A DNA stretch of 64,000 nucleotides from Microcoleus vaginatus WJT46-NPBG5 (GCA_019359355.1 JAHHHM010000010.1:124001-188000); one strand, 5' to 3'. Shown: positions 27,132-36,784, counted from the stretch's first letter. Program-made: numbers and translations. The notes: generated by a model not told the origin, from the sequence alone.

Positions 27132-28208
27132 ATGGTTTCCCAGCCAGAGTATGCAAAGAAATTGCGTCCCCTGCTGCCACCAGAAGCATTTGAACCGGCT
27201 CCCAGCAAGTTAGTCCTCCTGTTGCTGAATCTGGTAATTTTGATGGTAGGTTGGGCCATTGCCTCCACATTAAATCATTGGCCGGCCTACCTTTTATGGC
27301 TTTACTTACCCATATCGCTGGTGATGGGTAACAGCGTGATTGTATTGCTTTTCAGTTCCCATAACCTCATGCACGGCAGCGTCATTAGAAACCGGGGGAT
27401 CATGCGTGTTCTCGGTTTACTGGGACTTGCGATATTGTGGATGCCGCCAACGCTTTGGAAAGCAGTGCATAACCGAGAGCATCACAACAAAACGAATTCT
27501 CTGACAGATCCCGATCGCAATTACTTAAACGAGCAGCCGAAAACCTGGGGAAAATGGATTCAAAATTTATTTGTCCCCTCTGCTGAAGTGAATCCTTTGT
27601 GGTTAACTGTGGGGATGACAAGTGCTTGGGGCGTTCATACTTTTAGAAACCTCACCTCAGTGCTGTTTTTTAATGATGAATCGGTTGATTATGTGCCGGC
27701 TGCTTTTAGCGTTAGCGATAAAGAGCGGCGGACAATGGCGGGTGAAGTTGTAATAATTTTAGCGCTTCATCTGTGTATCCTCAGCTTCTTGCAATTTAAT
27801 CCACTCAAACTCGTACTGGGTTACTTTCTTCCCATCGGGATTGGTTATGCTGGCCTGATGTTTTATATTTATACCAATCATATGCTTTCCCCGATGACAA
27901 GCATTAATGATCCCTTGCTCAATAGCTTGTCAATCCGGGTGCCTAAATTTTTTGATTGGTTGCATCTCAATTTTTCTTACCACACCGAGCATCATATTTT
28001 CCCTGGCATTAATTCTGACTATTACCCGCTAGTCAGAGAATTGCTAGAACTTCACTATCCGGGTCGGATGAATTTATTGGATGCGGGCGAAGCTTGGCGG
28101 TTGTTGCTGCAAACTCCTCGGCATTACAAAGATGAAACGACCTTTACAGATTGGTCAGCAGAAAAGTCTGTAACTAGCCCGCTCAGTCAAAATTTGATCC
28201 AGAACTGA
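27132..28208 (+). CDS. Membrane fatty acid desaturase
   Basis: About 358 residues from the ATG at 27132 (a TTG 42 nt upstream, at 27090, is in frame). It is an integral-membrane di-iron desaturase: the three His boxes are FSSHNLMHGS, VHNREHHNKTN and FSYHTEHHIFPG, and several membrane spans lie between them (about residues 35-75 and 205-255). Such enzymes put double bonds into acyl chains of membrane lipids, or hydroxylate related substrates; regiospecificity cannot be told. A TATAAT at 27025-27030 is a possible -10 box, about 100 nt before the start, without a well-spaced -35. Confidence 0.88.
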   Translation: MVSQPEYAKKLRPLLPPEAFEPAPSKLVLLLLNLVILMVGWAIASTLNHWPAYLLWLYLPISLVMGNSVIVLLFSSHNLMHGSVIRNRGIMRVLGLLGLAILWMPPTLWKAVHNREHHNKTNSLTDPDRNYLNEQPKTWGKWIQNLFVPSAEVNPLWLTVGMTSAWGVHTFRNLTSVLFFNDESVDYVPAAFSVSDKERRTMAGEVVIILALHLCILSFLQFNPLKLVLGYFLPIGIGYAGLMFYIYTNHMLSPMTSINDPLLNSLSIRVPKFFDWLHLNFSYHTEHHIFPGINSDYYPLVRELLELHYPGRMNLLDAGEAWRLLLQTPRHYKDETTFTDWSAEKSVTSPLSQNLIQN

Positions 28209-28707
28209 AGAATCGCTCCTGCTTTCTTTTGTTTTCTATCATTAGCAATCGCGGAGCAAGCCAGATTTACTATCAGTCTTCTTGTTAACCCCAAACTTCT
28301 TAGCGGTTCTCAAGAAGTCAGAAAGACTTTGGGGGATGCAACCGTCCCCCAAACCCCCTCCAAAAGGGTGATCTGCTGAGTATCAATAGCCTGAAGGGCA
28401 ATTCTGAATGAGTCACTAGGATTTGTAACTCTTGCTTGCATAGAAGTAAGAATTACTATCTAATTCATCTAATAATTTCTATCACCTATCAAAACCGGCT
28501 TTGGTCTGACATAAAGAGCCGGCTCAACGTCACGGCTTGGATATTTGCCGGCAGCAAGTCGCTGAAGTGCTGGAAAAACAATCACTTCAACCGGCTCTAT
28601 TGTCGAGGTCGGTAGAGCCGGCAAGCTGGGATTAAGAGAATTTATGAAAATTCGCAAAATTCTCTAGATCGTCTAAAGTGAATATTTAACCTGGTGATGT
28701 CGCCAGT
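28209..28707. other. Intergenic region with two hairpins
   Basis: About 500 bp. CCGGCTCTA (28591-28599) pairs with TAGAGCCGG (28613-28621), and AGAGAATTT (28635-28643) pairs with AAATTCTCT (28657-28665); both stems are perfect 9-mers, and they lie in the leader of the kinase gene. The rest shows no gene. The run CCCCCAAACCCCCTCC near 28350 resembles common cyanobacterial intergenic debris. Confidence 0.55.
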
Positions 28708-30642
28708 ATGAGCTACTGTCTCAACCCTGCTTGCCAGAAAGCCCAAAACCCAAACTCCGCAAGTTTTTGCATGACTTGCGGTTCGCTGCTGCGGCTTAAA
28801 GAGCGTTACAAAGCGATTGAGCCAATCGGTGCCGGCAGCTTTGGCAGAACGTTTTTAGCAGAAGACGCACATCGTCTGGAGAGTTTGTGCGTGATTAAGC
28901 AATTGTTGCCACAGCCGCATATTCAAAACAACGCTGAGTCAATGGCTAAGGCAATCAATTTGTTCAAGCGGGAAGCGCGGCAGTTGTTTCACTTGGGACA
29001 TCATCCCCAAATTCCGTCATTATTTGCCTTTTTTGAGCAAAACCGGCTTTTGTATTTGGTACAAGAATTAATTGATGGCCACGATCTATCGCAAGAATTA
29101 GGCAAGGGCAAGCACAACAATTCAGACTATGAGGGACAAAGCCGGCAATTGTTGAAAGAGTTGCTGCCGGTGTTGCAATTTGTCCATGAGCATCAGGTGA
29201 TTCACCGGGATATTAAACCGATGAATATTCTGCGCCGGCACAATGGGGAATTGGTGCTGATTGATTTCGGGGTTGCTAAGCAGCTTGCCGGCAACGGAAT
29301 CAGCCAAGGCGGCTCAAGAGTGGGGACAGAAGGGTATGCCCCCATTGAGCAAATTCGGGGCGGCAAGGCTTATCCCGCGAGCGATCTTTACAGTTTGGGC
29401 GTGACTTGCATTCAACTGCTCACCCAAGGCTCACTCGATGAGCTTTATGATGCAATGGAAGGGCGCTGGGTATGGCGAGAATGTCTAAGCGCGAAAGGAA
29501 TCAATATTACGCCTGAGTTGGGTGAAATTTTAGACAAAATGCTGAAAGATGGGGTGAATGAGCGCTATCAATCCGCCACAGACGTGCTTAAGGATCTGAA
29601 TAAAATTCCGGCAATTCTTAATCGTCAGCCGGTGGGATCGGCAGTTTCCCCCGTTGCAAAGATGCCGGTGAAACCTACCTCGACGATTAAAAATCAAAAA
29701 GCAAACAGCAAACAGCAAAAATCAAAAAGTTTGCCGGCTTGGCGATGTGTTCAAACACTGATCGGTCACACGAAAGAGGTAAATTCGATTGCCCTGAGTC
29801 CCCAAGCTTACGTTCTGGTCAGTGGCAGTTGGGATCACACGATTAAAGTCTGGAATTTGAACACCGGCGCTGTTATTCACAACCTGCGAGGGCATTTTGG
29901 TCATGTCAGTTCAGTTGCGATTAGTCCGGATGGTTATATTCTGGTAAGTGGCAGTTGGGATCGCACGATTAAAGTTTGGAATTTGGGCAGTGGCAAACTA
30001 ATTCATACACTGAAAGGACATAACAATTATGTGAATTCGGTGGCAATTAGTCCCGATGCTCAAACGCTGGTTAGTAGCAGTTGGGACAAAACGATTAAAG
30101 TTTGGCAATTGAACACAGGACAGCTTATAGAAACCCTTGCCGCTTCAGATTGTGTTCGCACTCTAGCGATTAGTCCGAATGGGAAACTTCTCGCCGGCGG
30201 CAGTGATGACCGGCTGATTAAATTATGGGGATTGGGTGCCGGTGGTAGACCGGATAGTGCGAATTTTTGCACCCTTGCCGGTCATTCAAATTGTGTTCGT
30301 TCGGTTGCGTTTAGTCCCGATGGGCAACTTTTAGCCAGTGGCAGTTGGGATAATACGATTGAGCTGTGGGAGATACACAAACAGCCGGCAACTAAGCCGC
30401 TACGCACCCTTGCCGGTCATTCGAGCTACGTTTATTCGGTTGCCTTTAGTCAAGATGGCAAGATGTTAGCCAGTGGCAGTCGAGATGGCACAATTAAGCT
30501 GTGGCAGATGGACGCCGGCAACGCCGCACACACCCTAATCGGGCATTCAGGGCCGGTTTATTCGGTTGCCTTTAGTCCCGATAGTCAGACGCTTGTAAGT
30601 GGGAGTGATGACGCCACGATTAAGATTTGGCGGTGTGAGTAA
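28708..30642 (+). CDS. Serine/threonine protein kinase with C-terminal WD40 propeller
   Basis: A 644-residue Hanks-type kinase. The N-terminus is a zinc ribbon (YCLNPAC ... FCMTCGSLL). The kinase domain spans residues about 34-300: glycine loop IGAGSFGRTFLAED, catalytic Lys in CVIKQLLP, HRDIKPMN and the DFG region in VLIDFGVAKQL. A Pro/Lys/Gln-rich linker (about 305-340) leads to seven WD40 repeats with units such as SVAISPDGYILVSGSWDRTI. There is no membrane segment, so it is cytoplasmic. The propeller probably recruits partners. Kinase-WD40 fusions are common in filamentous cyanobacteria; targets unknown. ATG at 28708. Confidence 0.94.
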   Translation: MSYCLNPACQKAQNPNSASFCMTCGSLLRLKERYKAIEPIGAGSFGRTFLAEDAHRLESLCVIKQLLPQPHIQNNAESMAKAINLFKREARQLFHLGHHPQIPSLFAFFEQNRLLYLVQELIDGHDLSQELGKGKHNNSDYEGQSRQLLKELLPVLQFVHEHQVIHRDIKPMNILRRHNGELVLIDFGVAKQLAGNGISQGGSRVGTEGYAPIEQIRGGKAYPASDLYSLGVTCIQLLTQGSLDELYDAMEGRWVWRECLSAKGINITPELGEILDKMLKDGVNERYQSATDVLKDLNKIPAILNRQPVGSAVSPVAKMPVKPTSTIKNQKANSKQQKSKSLPAWRCVQTLIGHTKEVNSIALSPQAYVLVSGSWDHTIKVWNLNTGAVIHNLRGHFGHVSSVAISPDGYILVSGSWDRTIKVWNLGSGKLIHTLKGHNNYVNSVAISPDAQTLVSSSWDKTIKVWQLNTGQLIETLAASDCVRTLAISPNGKLLAGGSDDRLIKLWGLGAGGRPDSANFCTLAGHSNCVRSVAFSPDGQLLASGSWDNTIELWEIHKQPATKPLRTLAGHSSYVYSVAFSQDGKMLASGSRDGTIKLWQMDAGNAAHTLIGHSGPVYSVAFSPDSQTLVSGSDDATIKIWRCE

Positions 30643-30680
30643 ACGATTATTTCAATTGTTTATAAGCTTTCAATATTTTT

Positions 30681-31985
30681 TTAAAGGATATATAAGCCTG
30701 GTTCAGTGTTATTCCCAGGAAGAAGATCACGGCTGCTTTTAACGCCTCTCCTCTCGCACAACTGTGCAAAAGACTCTAAACTTTCTAATCTTGCTGCCAG
30801 TTCGCTCAAAGCATCTAAATATTCCGCTACAGCAATTTGGCGATGTGTCCATGCTTCATCAAATCTAGAAGAACTCGAGAACATTTCAAACTCTACATCA
30901 ACATTAGTTTTTTTGCTTCTGATTTTGTCAGGAGATAAAGTGCGATCTCTGGTTGATATTTCCGTAATTCGTTCTACTCGTTCGGGGGTAATATGCTTTT
31001 TAAACCGAGAATTAGTAAAGCGATAAGCGGTAGACAAATAAGAATTTTCTTCCCTGATTAATTCATCGCCCCATCTTTCCGCGACTTGTTTGAATTTAGG
31101 GACTTCTACCGTAAGCAATTCTTTAGCTTCTTGATGCTTTCCGATTTCTAGGAGAAGATGCGCTTCTGTTGCTGTGGCGACTGCCCAGCCTTGAATAGAA
31201 ACATCAACATTGAGCATAATTTCAGCATCTAATTCTGGGTTGGCTTGCATCGCTTGATTACTGAGAAATAGTCGCGCTCTCGAAGCTGTTTTAATGGCTG
31301 ATCTCGGTGATTCATCAGGAAAACGAGAACGATCATCAAGTTCAGCTCTTAAACCAGCAATTTCTTTAATTAGCATGGCTTGATGAAGATGGGAAATCGC
31401 TTTGGCAAGGCTTTTTTGCTTTTGCCGGCTATCTTCTACTAATAAATACAGATAGGCTAATTGTCCAGAAATAATATCTAAGTGATTATCAACACGATTT
31501 AATCCAGCTTCAACCCGATTAAAACCTGTTATTACGCTGTTTTCAATCCGATTCAATCCAGCTTCAACTCGGTTAAAGCCTGCTTCCATCGACTGTTGAA
31601 TGTGACCTAAACTTTTTTGGATTTGGTGCAGTTTATAGCCCATATAGGCAAAGCCGGCAATACTAACACCAAGGTTTAAAACACTTGCCCCCGCAGCAAT
31701 TTGAGTTAATCCCATTACTGAGGATAAAGTTTTTTCAATACCGATTAATTTATGATAGGTAAGCCCATGACCAATAACATCAGTTCCTCCCAAGATGGGA
31801 GAAAAGGGAATCCCCATTAGTTTGCTAGTTAGTCCGGGAGTTTCGGCTAAATGGCGCACAATCTGACCACCATTTTCTGTACCAGCAGCCCATCTAATAA
31901 CGCTTCCATAGCGTGTCATTGAGCCATCGAGTAAAGCTTTGATGATTTCGGGATTGTTAACTAAGAGAGTCGTATCAATCAGCAT
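30681..31985 (-). CDS. Coiled-coil membrane protein, third gene of dynamin operon
   Basis: A 434-residue protein of no family I can name. The N-terminus (residues 1-85) is mixed, with VIRWAAGTENGGQIVRHLAE. A hydrophobic stretch follows (IAAGASVLNLGVSIAGFAYM, about residues 97-116), then a long amphipathic coiled coil with an 18-residue internal duplication (GFNRVEAGLNRIENSVIT, then GFNRVEAGLNRVDNHLD, about 135-170). The C-terminal half is helical. Such a layout recalls proteins that insert into or scaffold membranes, but this is only shape. It begins 14 nt after the G/V-rich gene, with AGAGAAAAT before the ATG. The three genes 35238 to 30681 look like one operon. Confidence 0.8.
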   Translation of the reverse strand: MLIDTTLLVNNPEIIKALLDGSMTRYGSVIRWAAGTENGGQIVRHLAETPGLTSKLMGIPFSPILGGTDVIGHGLTYHKLIGIEKTLSSVMGLTQIAAGASVLNLGVSIAGFAYMGYKLHQIQKSLGHIQQSMEAGFNRVEAGLNRIENSVITGFNRVEAGLNRVDNHLDIISGQLAYLYLLVEDSRQKQKSLAKAISHLHQAMLIKEIAGLRAELDDRSRFPDESPRSAIKTASRARLFLSNQAMQANPELDAEIMLNVDVSIQGWAVATATEAHLLLEIGKHQEAKELLTVEVPKFKQVAERWGDELIREENSYLSTAYRFTNSRFKKHITPERVERITEISTRDRTLSPDKIRSKKTNVDVEFEMFSSSSRFDEAWTHRQIAVAEYLDALSELAARLESLESFAQLCERRGVKSSRDLLPGNNTEPGLYIL

Positions 31986-31999
31986 TTTATTTTCTCTGT

Positions 32000-32692
32000 T
32001 TAGCGATTATAAACTTTAAGGTTTTCGTAGGCTTTTATTTGCAATCTCTCAGAAACTTTAACATCAACTTCTGAATCAGCTAATTTACGAAAAGCATCAT
32101 GTCTCTTGAGTTGATTGATGTTAGGCTTAAATCCATTGTCATCTTGGTTGAGTTTAATCTCAACCAAGTAAATGTTATATTCTGATTCTGCTCCTTTGGC
32201 GACTGAATACTCATTGTCATCAAGTCTTTTCTGAGAAAGTTCAGTTTCAGATCCTAGCCATAAATATCTCGTAATTTGGTAAAGTTGTTCTGCCTCACTA
32301 ACATCAATATGCTTTTTATCTTTTAGCGATTCAAGAAAATCTGCTTGCGAGGCGGAAATCACTAAAACTAAAATTGAAGATTCTTTAGCATTTTTCTGAT
32401 CTAGAAGAGTTTTACCTGGCGGAGATGGAGGATTAGAAGATTCTCTATTTTCTCTATCAGTTGGCTGTTGTGATTTTTGTTGTTCTTGTATCGGGGGACA
32501 CAGTGCTGGTACTCCTACTGCTCCTCCTACTCCTCCTACTACTACTCCTACTGCTCCTAATGCTACTGCTCCTCCTACTCCTCCTACTGCTCCTACTACT
32601 ACTCCTACTGCTCCTAATGCTACTGCTCCTCCTACTCCTCCTACTACTACTCTTACTACTTTTACTAAACTCTCCATATCCCTAGAGTCCAT
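32000..32692 (-). CDS. Small protein with Gly/Val-rich hydrophobic repeat N-terminus
   Basis: A 230-residue protein. ATG at 32692 has AGGAG 7 nt upstream, which supports a real start. Residues about 13-60 are an uninterrupted Gly/Val/Ala tract (VVVGGVGGAVALGAVGVVVG type) that could form a glycine-zipper membrane hairpin. Residues about 65-95 are a Pro/Gln/Ser linker. The C-terminal 130 residues are a normal globular-looking domain (ESSILVLVISASQADFLESL, then EAEQLYQITRYLWLGSETEL, then YNIYLVEIKLNQ). The family is not recognised. It sits 38 nt after the dynamin gene and 14 nt before the coiled-coil gene. The repeat tract carries 57-bp tandem units. Confidence 0.75.
   Translation of the reverse strand: MDSRDMESLVKVVRVVVGGVGGAVALGAVGVVVGAVGGVGGAVALGAVGVVVGGVGGAVGVPALCPPIQEQQKSQQPTDRENRESSNPPSPPGKTLLDQKNAKESSILVLVISASQADFLESLKDKKHIDVSEAEQLYQITRYLWLGSETELSQKRLDDNEYSVAKGAESEYNIYLVEIKLNQDDNGFKPNINQLKRHDAFRKLADSEVDVKVSERLQIKAYENLKVYNR
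32506..32664 (-). repeat. 57-bp tandem repeat coding the G/V-rich tract
   Basis: The block containing CTCCTAATGCTACTG (plus-strand view) recurs at 32554 and 32611, a 57-bp period (19 codons), with a partial third copy to the left. Within it the sequence is a GTA/GGA-like triplet pattern. Copy-number change would keep frame and alter only the length of the hydrophobic tract. Confidence 0.8.
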
Positions 32693-32730
32693 TTTTTAAC
32701 TCCTGAATTTCATTAGGTTTAAAACTTGCT

Positions 32731-35238
32731 TCACGGACGAAAAATCTGTTGTAACTTTTCACAATCTGCTGTTGCATGATCTTTTTTAACTTCAAACTCA
32801 CGCCAAAACTGTTTTTCTTGCTCAAAATTGCCCTCAATAATACTTGATTGTTGCTGCAAAGCACGTTCAGCTAAATTGGTAATCTCATCAACGGATTCTT
32901 CAAAGTTATTGCTAACATCCTCTAACCGTTCAAGAATCCACTTAAGCAAAATATCCCATAAACTCCCTTTCCCTTGCTCAATTCCACTTGACCATTGTTC
33001 TGCCATTAAGCTTGGAGACGGAAGAAAAAGTTCGATGTATTCAACATCTTGAGTAATATCACGAGTGACAGATTCTTGGTAAGTACGAGTTACAGGCCGT
33101 GTTTTTGTTCTCGTTTTTGTTGTTTTCAAGCAAGATCCTTCCTGATAAGATTCTTCATAGTTCTCCTGTTCTGTTTTGGTGCGTGTTTCGTCTTCTGTTT
33201 TTTGTCCAACTACTTCTGTTTTTTTAGAACGGTTTTGCTTCATATTATTATCTGGCAATTCAAAAAGTTTTTCTGGTAAAGTTGGCAAGTTGTGAGCTAA
33301 CTTTTTGAATAAATTACTGATGGCTGCTTTTTCAAGATTAATTGAAGAAAAATTGCCATCGATCAGAAAAAATTGTAATTTCTTAAATTTTTCATCAACT
33401 AATGATTCTAAAGGTTCTTCAAACTGTTTTGCTTTTGATTGTAGAACAAACTCTGCCCTTGCAGATATAGCTTCTCTCATCGTGTGATATAGCAAGCGAA
33501 CATAGCGTTCATCATGTTCAAGTCCTTTTTTTCCCTTGTCATTATCAGCCCGTATACGCTTAACTAAGTATTCTGATTCAGCATCAAATTTACTGAGTCT
33601 TCGACTAACATTATCATAGGCTTTAGCAATATCATCAGCTAGTGAAGGGGATGTCACTTCCCCTAGTTTATCTCTGAGTTCAAAAGCTCCTTGATTATTT
33701 TTAAAAGCATCGCAAACTGGAACAATTAGAGATATGGTTAAATCTCCTTCTACCTCCTTAACAGCATCAAAAATTCCCTGAAATCCCTTACGTCCTTTTT
33801 TGTCAGCCTCTTGTACGAGTTTATCATTAGTCGTAGGGTCATTTTTTTTCAGTTTTTCAATTAATTCCTTAATTTCTACCTGAAATTCTTTACAAATTCT
33901 CTTGCTATTTTTATGCAAATCTTGACGGATTTTAGCAATATTATCTCTTTCTTGTTCAACTTGCTCTTGATTATTAATTTTTCGAGTTTGAATCAGAACA
34001 TCAAGAGATTTTGCCAAAACATCGTAATTATCGAATACCTCCAACAAGGCAGGAAGTATTACCAGTTCAGCAAATGATTCTTGAACCCGTACACGGAAAC
34101 GATCCCAAAGTTCTCTACCGCCACTCCATTCTAAAGAATAGTGGAGAATTTTTCGCATGGTTTCATTATCAACATTTTGACCTGACATGATTTCCATTTT
34201 GAGGCTAAAAAACCATTGTGCTAACTCCAGATTATTTCCAATACACTGAAAAATTGTACCAAAACAGTCTTCAAAAAGTGCTTTTATGAATTTTGATCTT
34301 GTCGCTTGATCAACTGTTGACGGTTCGTTAAAAGCTCCTGAACCCCAAGCGCACTGAGCATAATATAAAAGACGAGCATTAAAAGGGAGAACATCAGGAA
34401 GTTCTTTAAGTGATAAGACCTCTTTAATTTCCTCTCTTAACTTATCAATCCGCTTTGATAGGGGAAAATCATCTGCACCTCGCTGATCGACCCGATTTAA
34501 GATAAAAATCATCGAATCTGTGCGACCTTGTAGATATCCGACAACTGTCTTTAATTCTTCCAATAGGCGTTTTCTGTGGTCATCATCGACCTGCATATAG
34601 TCCAAAGCCACTAAACTAAAAGCTTTATTAACTTGCTTTTGAATAGTTGCCAAATTAGTCCGATCTTGAACTGATTTCAATCCTGGCAAATCAATGAATT
34701 CAACTCCGATTCCGTTGGGTAAACCCAGTAAAGAAGCATCACAAGCAGGTAAAAGAGGAACATGAGCAGTTATTTGTGGCGCAACATACTCACGCTTTTT
34801 CCGTTCATTGTGATAGGAGCGCATCACGCTGCTAATTCGCTCGTATAAGTCCTCATCACTGCCTGTCGATTTACCAGTATCCCAAACCGCATCCTTCGTT
34901 TTTTCAATGATTAATTTTTGTTCCTGAGAATGTTGGATAGTTAATACACCCCCACTCATTTCTCCGGCTTCAATCGGTGCGATTTTTCGACCAATCAGGG
35001 CGTTAACAATTGTTGACTTTCCAGAGGACGTTGTTCCAAGAGTCGCAATCCGAAAACTAGGATTTTCTAACCGTTGAACGGCTTCTTCATGAACTTTTAC
35101 AAATTCCTCTAGGCAATATTTAAGCTCTGGATCATTAAAAACATCAGGGGACGAGTTGACTAAGCTAGAAACTGAGTTACCTAATTCTTTTAAGAGGTTG
35201 CGGGTGTTGTTTAACTGAGATTCAATATTGAGTTCCAC
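32731..35238 (-). CDS. Large dynamin-like GTPase, first gene of a three-gene operon
   Basis: An 835-residue dynamin-family GTPase. GTG at 35238 with AGGGG about 7 nt upstream. G1 is GTTSSGKST (residues 68-76), G3 is FIDLPGLKS (near 185) and G4 is LNRVDQ (near 250). Long helical bundles follow (about 300-640), then a charged Thr/Lys-rich linker (about 660-715) and a helical tail. I see no hydrophobic paddle of the BDLP type, so membrane contact may be supplied by the two downstream products. The gene has no GCCGGC, unlike neighbouring host genes. It is distinct from the two dynamins at 46-53 kb. Confidence 0.88.
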   Translation of the reverse strand: MELNIESQLNNTRNLLKELGNSVSSLVNSSPDVFNDPELKYCLEEFVKVHEEAVQRLENPSFRIATLGTTSSGKSTIVNALIGRKIAPIEAGEMSGGVLTIQHSQEQKLIIEKTKDAVWDTGKSTGSDEDLYERISSVMRSYHNERKKREYVAPQITAHVPLLPACDASLLGLPNGIGVEFIDLPGLKSVQDRTNLATIQKQVNKAFSLVALDYMQVDDDHRKRLLEELKTVVGYLQGRTDSMIFILNRVDQRGADDFPLSKRIDKLREEIKEVLSLKELPDVLPFNARLLYYAQCAWGSGAFNEPSTVDQATRSKFIKALFEDCFGTIFQCIGNNLELAQWFFSLKMEIMSGQNVDNETMRKILHYSLEWSGGRELWDRFRVRVQESFAELVILPALLEVFDNYDVLAKSLDVLIQTRKINNQEQVEQERDNIAKIRQDLHKNSKRICKEFQVEIKELIEKLKKNDPTTNDKLVQEADKKGRKGFQGIFDAVKEVEGDLTISLIVPVCDAFKNNQGAFELRDKLGEVTSPSLADDIAKAYDNVSRRLSKFDAESEYLVKRIRADNDKGKKGLEHDERYVRLLYHTMREAISARAEFVLQSKAKQFEEPLESLVDEKFKKLQFFLIDGNFSSINLEKAAISNLFKKLAHNLPTLPEKLFELPDNNMKQNRSKKTEVVGQKTEDETRTKTEQENYEESYQEGSCLKTTKTRTKTRPVTRTYQESVTRDITQDVEYIELFLPSPSLMAEQWSSGIEQGKGSLWDILLKWILERLEDVSNNFEESVDEITNLAERALQQQSSIIEGNFEQEKQFWREFEVKKDHATADCEKLQQIFRP

Positions 35239-36052
35239 GAGTTGCCCCTGTAATGAATACTTTGGGTTAATTCCACAAAATGCTTAAAAATGTAACGAGT
35301 TGCTTTGCAGCAAATCCTCGATATGCAGGCGAAGTCTGCCGTTAGGCGAATTCTCTCTTCTTCACCATGACTTTAATCTGCGGGAGAAGGATTGGCAAGG
35401 GCGGTATCCCGCCACGTTCCCATCGGTGAACCGATGGAAACAACAGTTTCAGTGTTTGGGGAAACTGTGTTTGCGTCTGTGCAAGTGTAGCGCTCTCTAG
35501 GGGATTGAATAGGGCGCAAAATACCTCCTAAGCTTCCTCAATGAGCCTAAGCGATGAGTCGCTGTATGCACATGGTATATTTACTGATTTTTCATTGAGT
35601 CAGCGATAATCAAGCTTTGAGATAACACCTAAATCTATCTATTTACCAAGAAAAACTATTACTCGCTCATTTTCTCACGTCGCAGCGCTCTGTATTTTCT
35701 TTTTGACACATCATGACATTAATTTTAATAGAAGTTTAATTTCATCACCGGCTTATATTAACTGTCAAATGCGCGACTGCCGGCATAAAGTTATCTAACA
35801 TTTGCAAAGTTCTGTTATTAACGCCTTTTTTTCTGTTAAAAGAGTGAGTTTAACTATTAATTTTTTATGGAAATAAATTTTTTTGTGTCAAAGATCGCCC
35901 CCACTTCCCTGTTTACCCTAGCTAACGGAGGATTAAGGACACTGGGAAAAGTGTCCCTTAGAAAGAAGACAAGGCGGACAAAGCACCTTAAGTTAGGTTT
36001 AAGCAGCCTTTAAGGAAGTTCATCTGTTATAGCCACAGTCAGCGATACCACC
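35239..36052. other. 814-bp intergenic region between divergent operon and acyltransferase
   Basis: This should hold the promoter of the dynamin operon and that of the acyltransferase. The part at 35570-35890 is AT-rich. GGACACT (35937-35943) and AGTGTCC (35950-35956) form a perfect 7-bp hairpin about 100 nt before the acyltransferase. An open frame at 35300-35500 is not protein-like. No gene called. Confidence 0.4.
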
Positions 36053-36784
36053 ATGATGCAGCTCAATTCCTCAGAACATTCTCTCAATGTCAAACCTTTT
36101 GCCAATATGAGGCCGGTAACTTCTGGTGTTTCGCCTTGGCTAACTGCCTTAACTTATCCCCTGGGTCGTTTCCTGGTTCTGCCATCTTACTTTGGCCGGC
36201 TAGAGGTGAGCGGGCAAGAAAATCTACCGAAAGAAGGGCCGGTGATTTTGGCCCCTACCCACCGTTCGCGCTGGGATTCTCTGATGCTGCCTTACGCCAC
36301 AGGACATCATGTCACAGGCCGGCATTTGCGATTTATGGTGACAGCAGATGAAGTTAAAGGACTGCAAGGCTGGATAATTCGGCAACTCGGTGGATTTCCA
36401 ATTGATGTCAAACATCCCGGCATTTCCAGCCTGCGTCATGGTGTAGAACTGCTTCTAGATAGCCAGATGATGGTGATTTTTCCCGAAGGCGGCATTTTTC
36501 ATGATGGTGAAGTTCACCCGCTAAAACCCGGACTCGCTCGGATCGCCCTGCAAGCTGAATCGACCCACCCCGGATTGGGTGTTAAAATTGTGCCGATGAG
36601 CATTCGTTACGGTCATCCCTATGCCACTTGGGGCTGCGGTGTCAGTGTTCGCATCGGTTCGCCCTTAGTGGTGGCTGATTACTGCCAGCAACATACCAAG
36701 CAAGGCGCACAACAGATCACTGATCGCTTGGAAACCGCTATTAAAAAATTGGATAGCGAACACCCCTCATCTCAAGCAGAGTAA
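36053..36784 (+). CDS. plsC: 1-acyl-glycerol-3-phosphate acyltransferase family protein (PlsC)
   Basis: A 243-residue PlsC-like acyltransferase, which adds an acyl chain to lysophosphatidate or a related acceptor at the membrane. The catalytic H-x4-D is THRSRWDSLML near residue 63. The glycerophosphate-binding FPEGGIFHDG is near residue 142, and VPMSIRYGHPYATW is the later family block. ATG at 36053 (a second ATG follows at once). The acceptor cannot be told; several paralogues usually exist in cyanobacteria. Confidence 0.9.
   Translation: MMQLNSSEHSLNVKPFANMRPVTSGVSPWLTALTYPLGRFLVLPSYFGRLEVSGQENLPKEGPVILAPTHRSRWDSLMLPYATGHHVTGRHLRFMVTADEVKGLQGWIIRQLGGFPIDVKHPGISSLRHGVELLLDSQMMVIFPEGGIFHDGEVHPLKPGLARIALQAESTHPGLGVKIVPMSIRYGHPYATWGCGVSVRIGSPLVVADYCQQHTKQGAQQITDRLETAIKKLDSEHPSSQAE

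Noticed and set aside
32461-32685. Leucine-only open frame on the plus strand
   Set aside because: Shadow of the GTA/GGA triplet repeat that encodes the Gly/Val tract on the minus strand.
35300-35500. Transposon remnant or small gene in the gap before the acyltransferase
   Set aside because: The 66 codons match nothing I know and no terminal repeats are seen.
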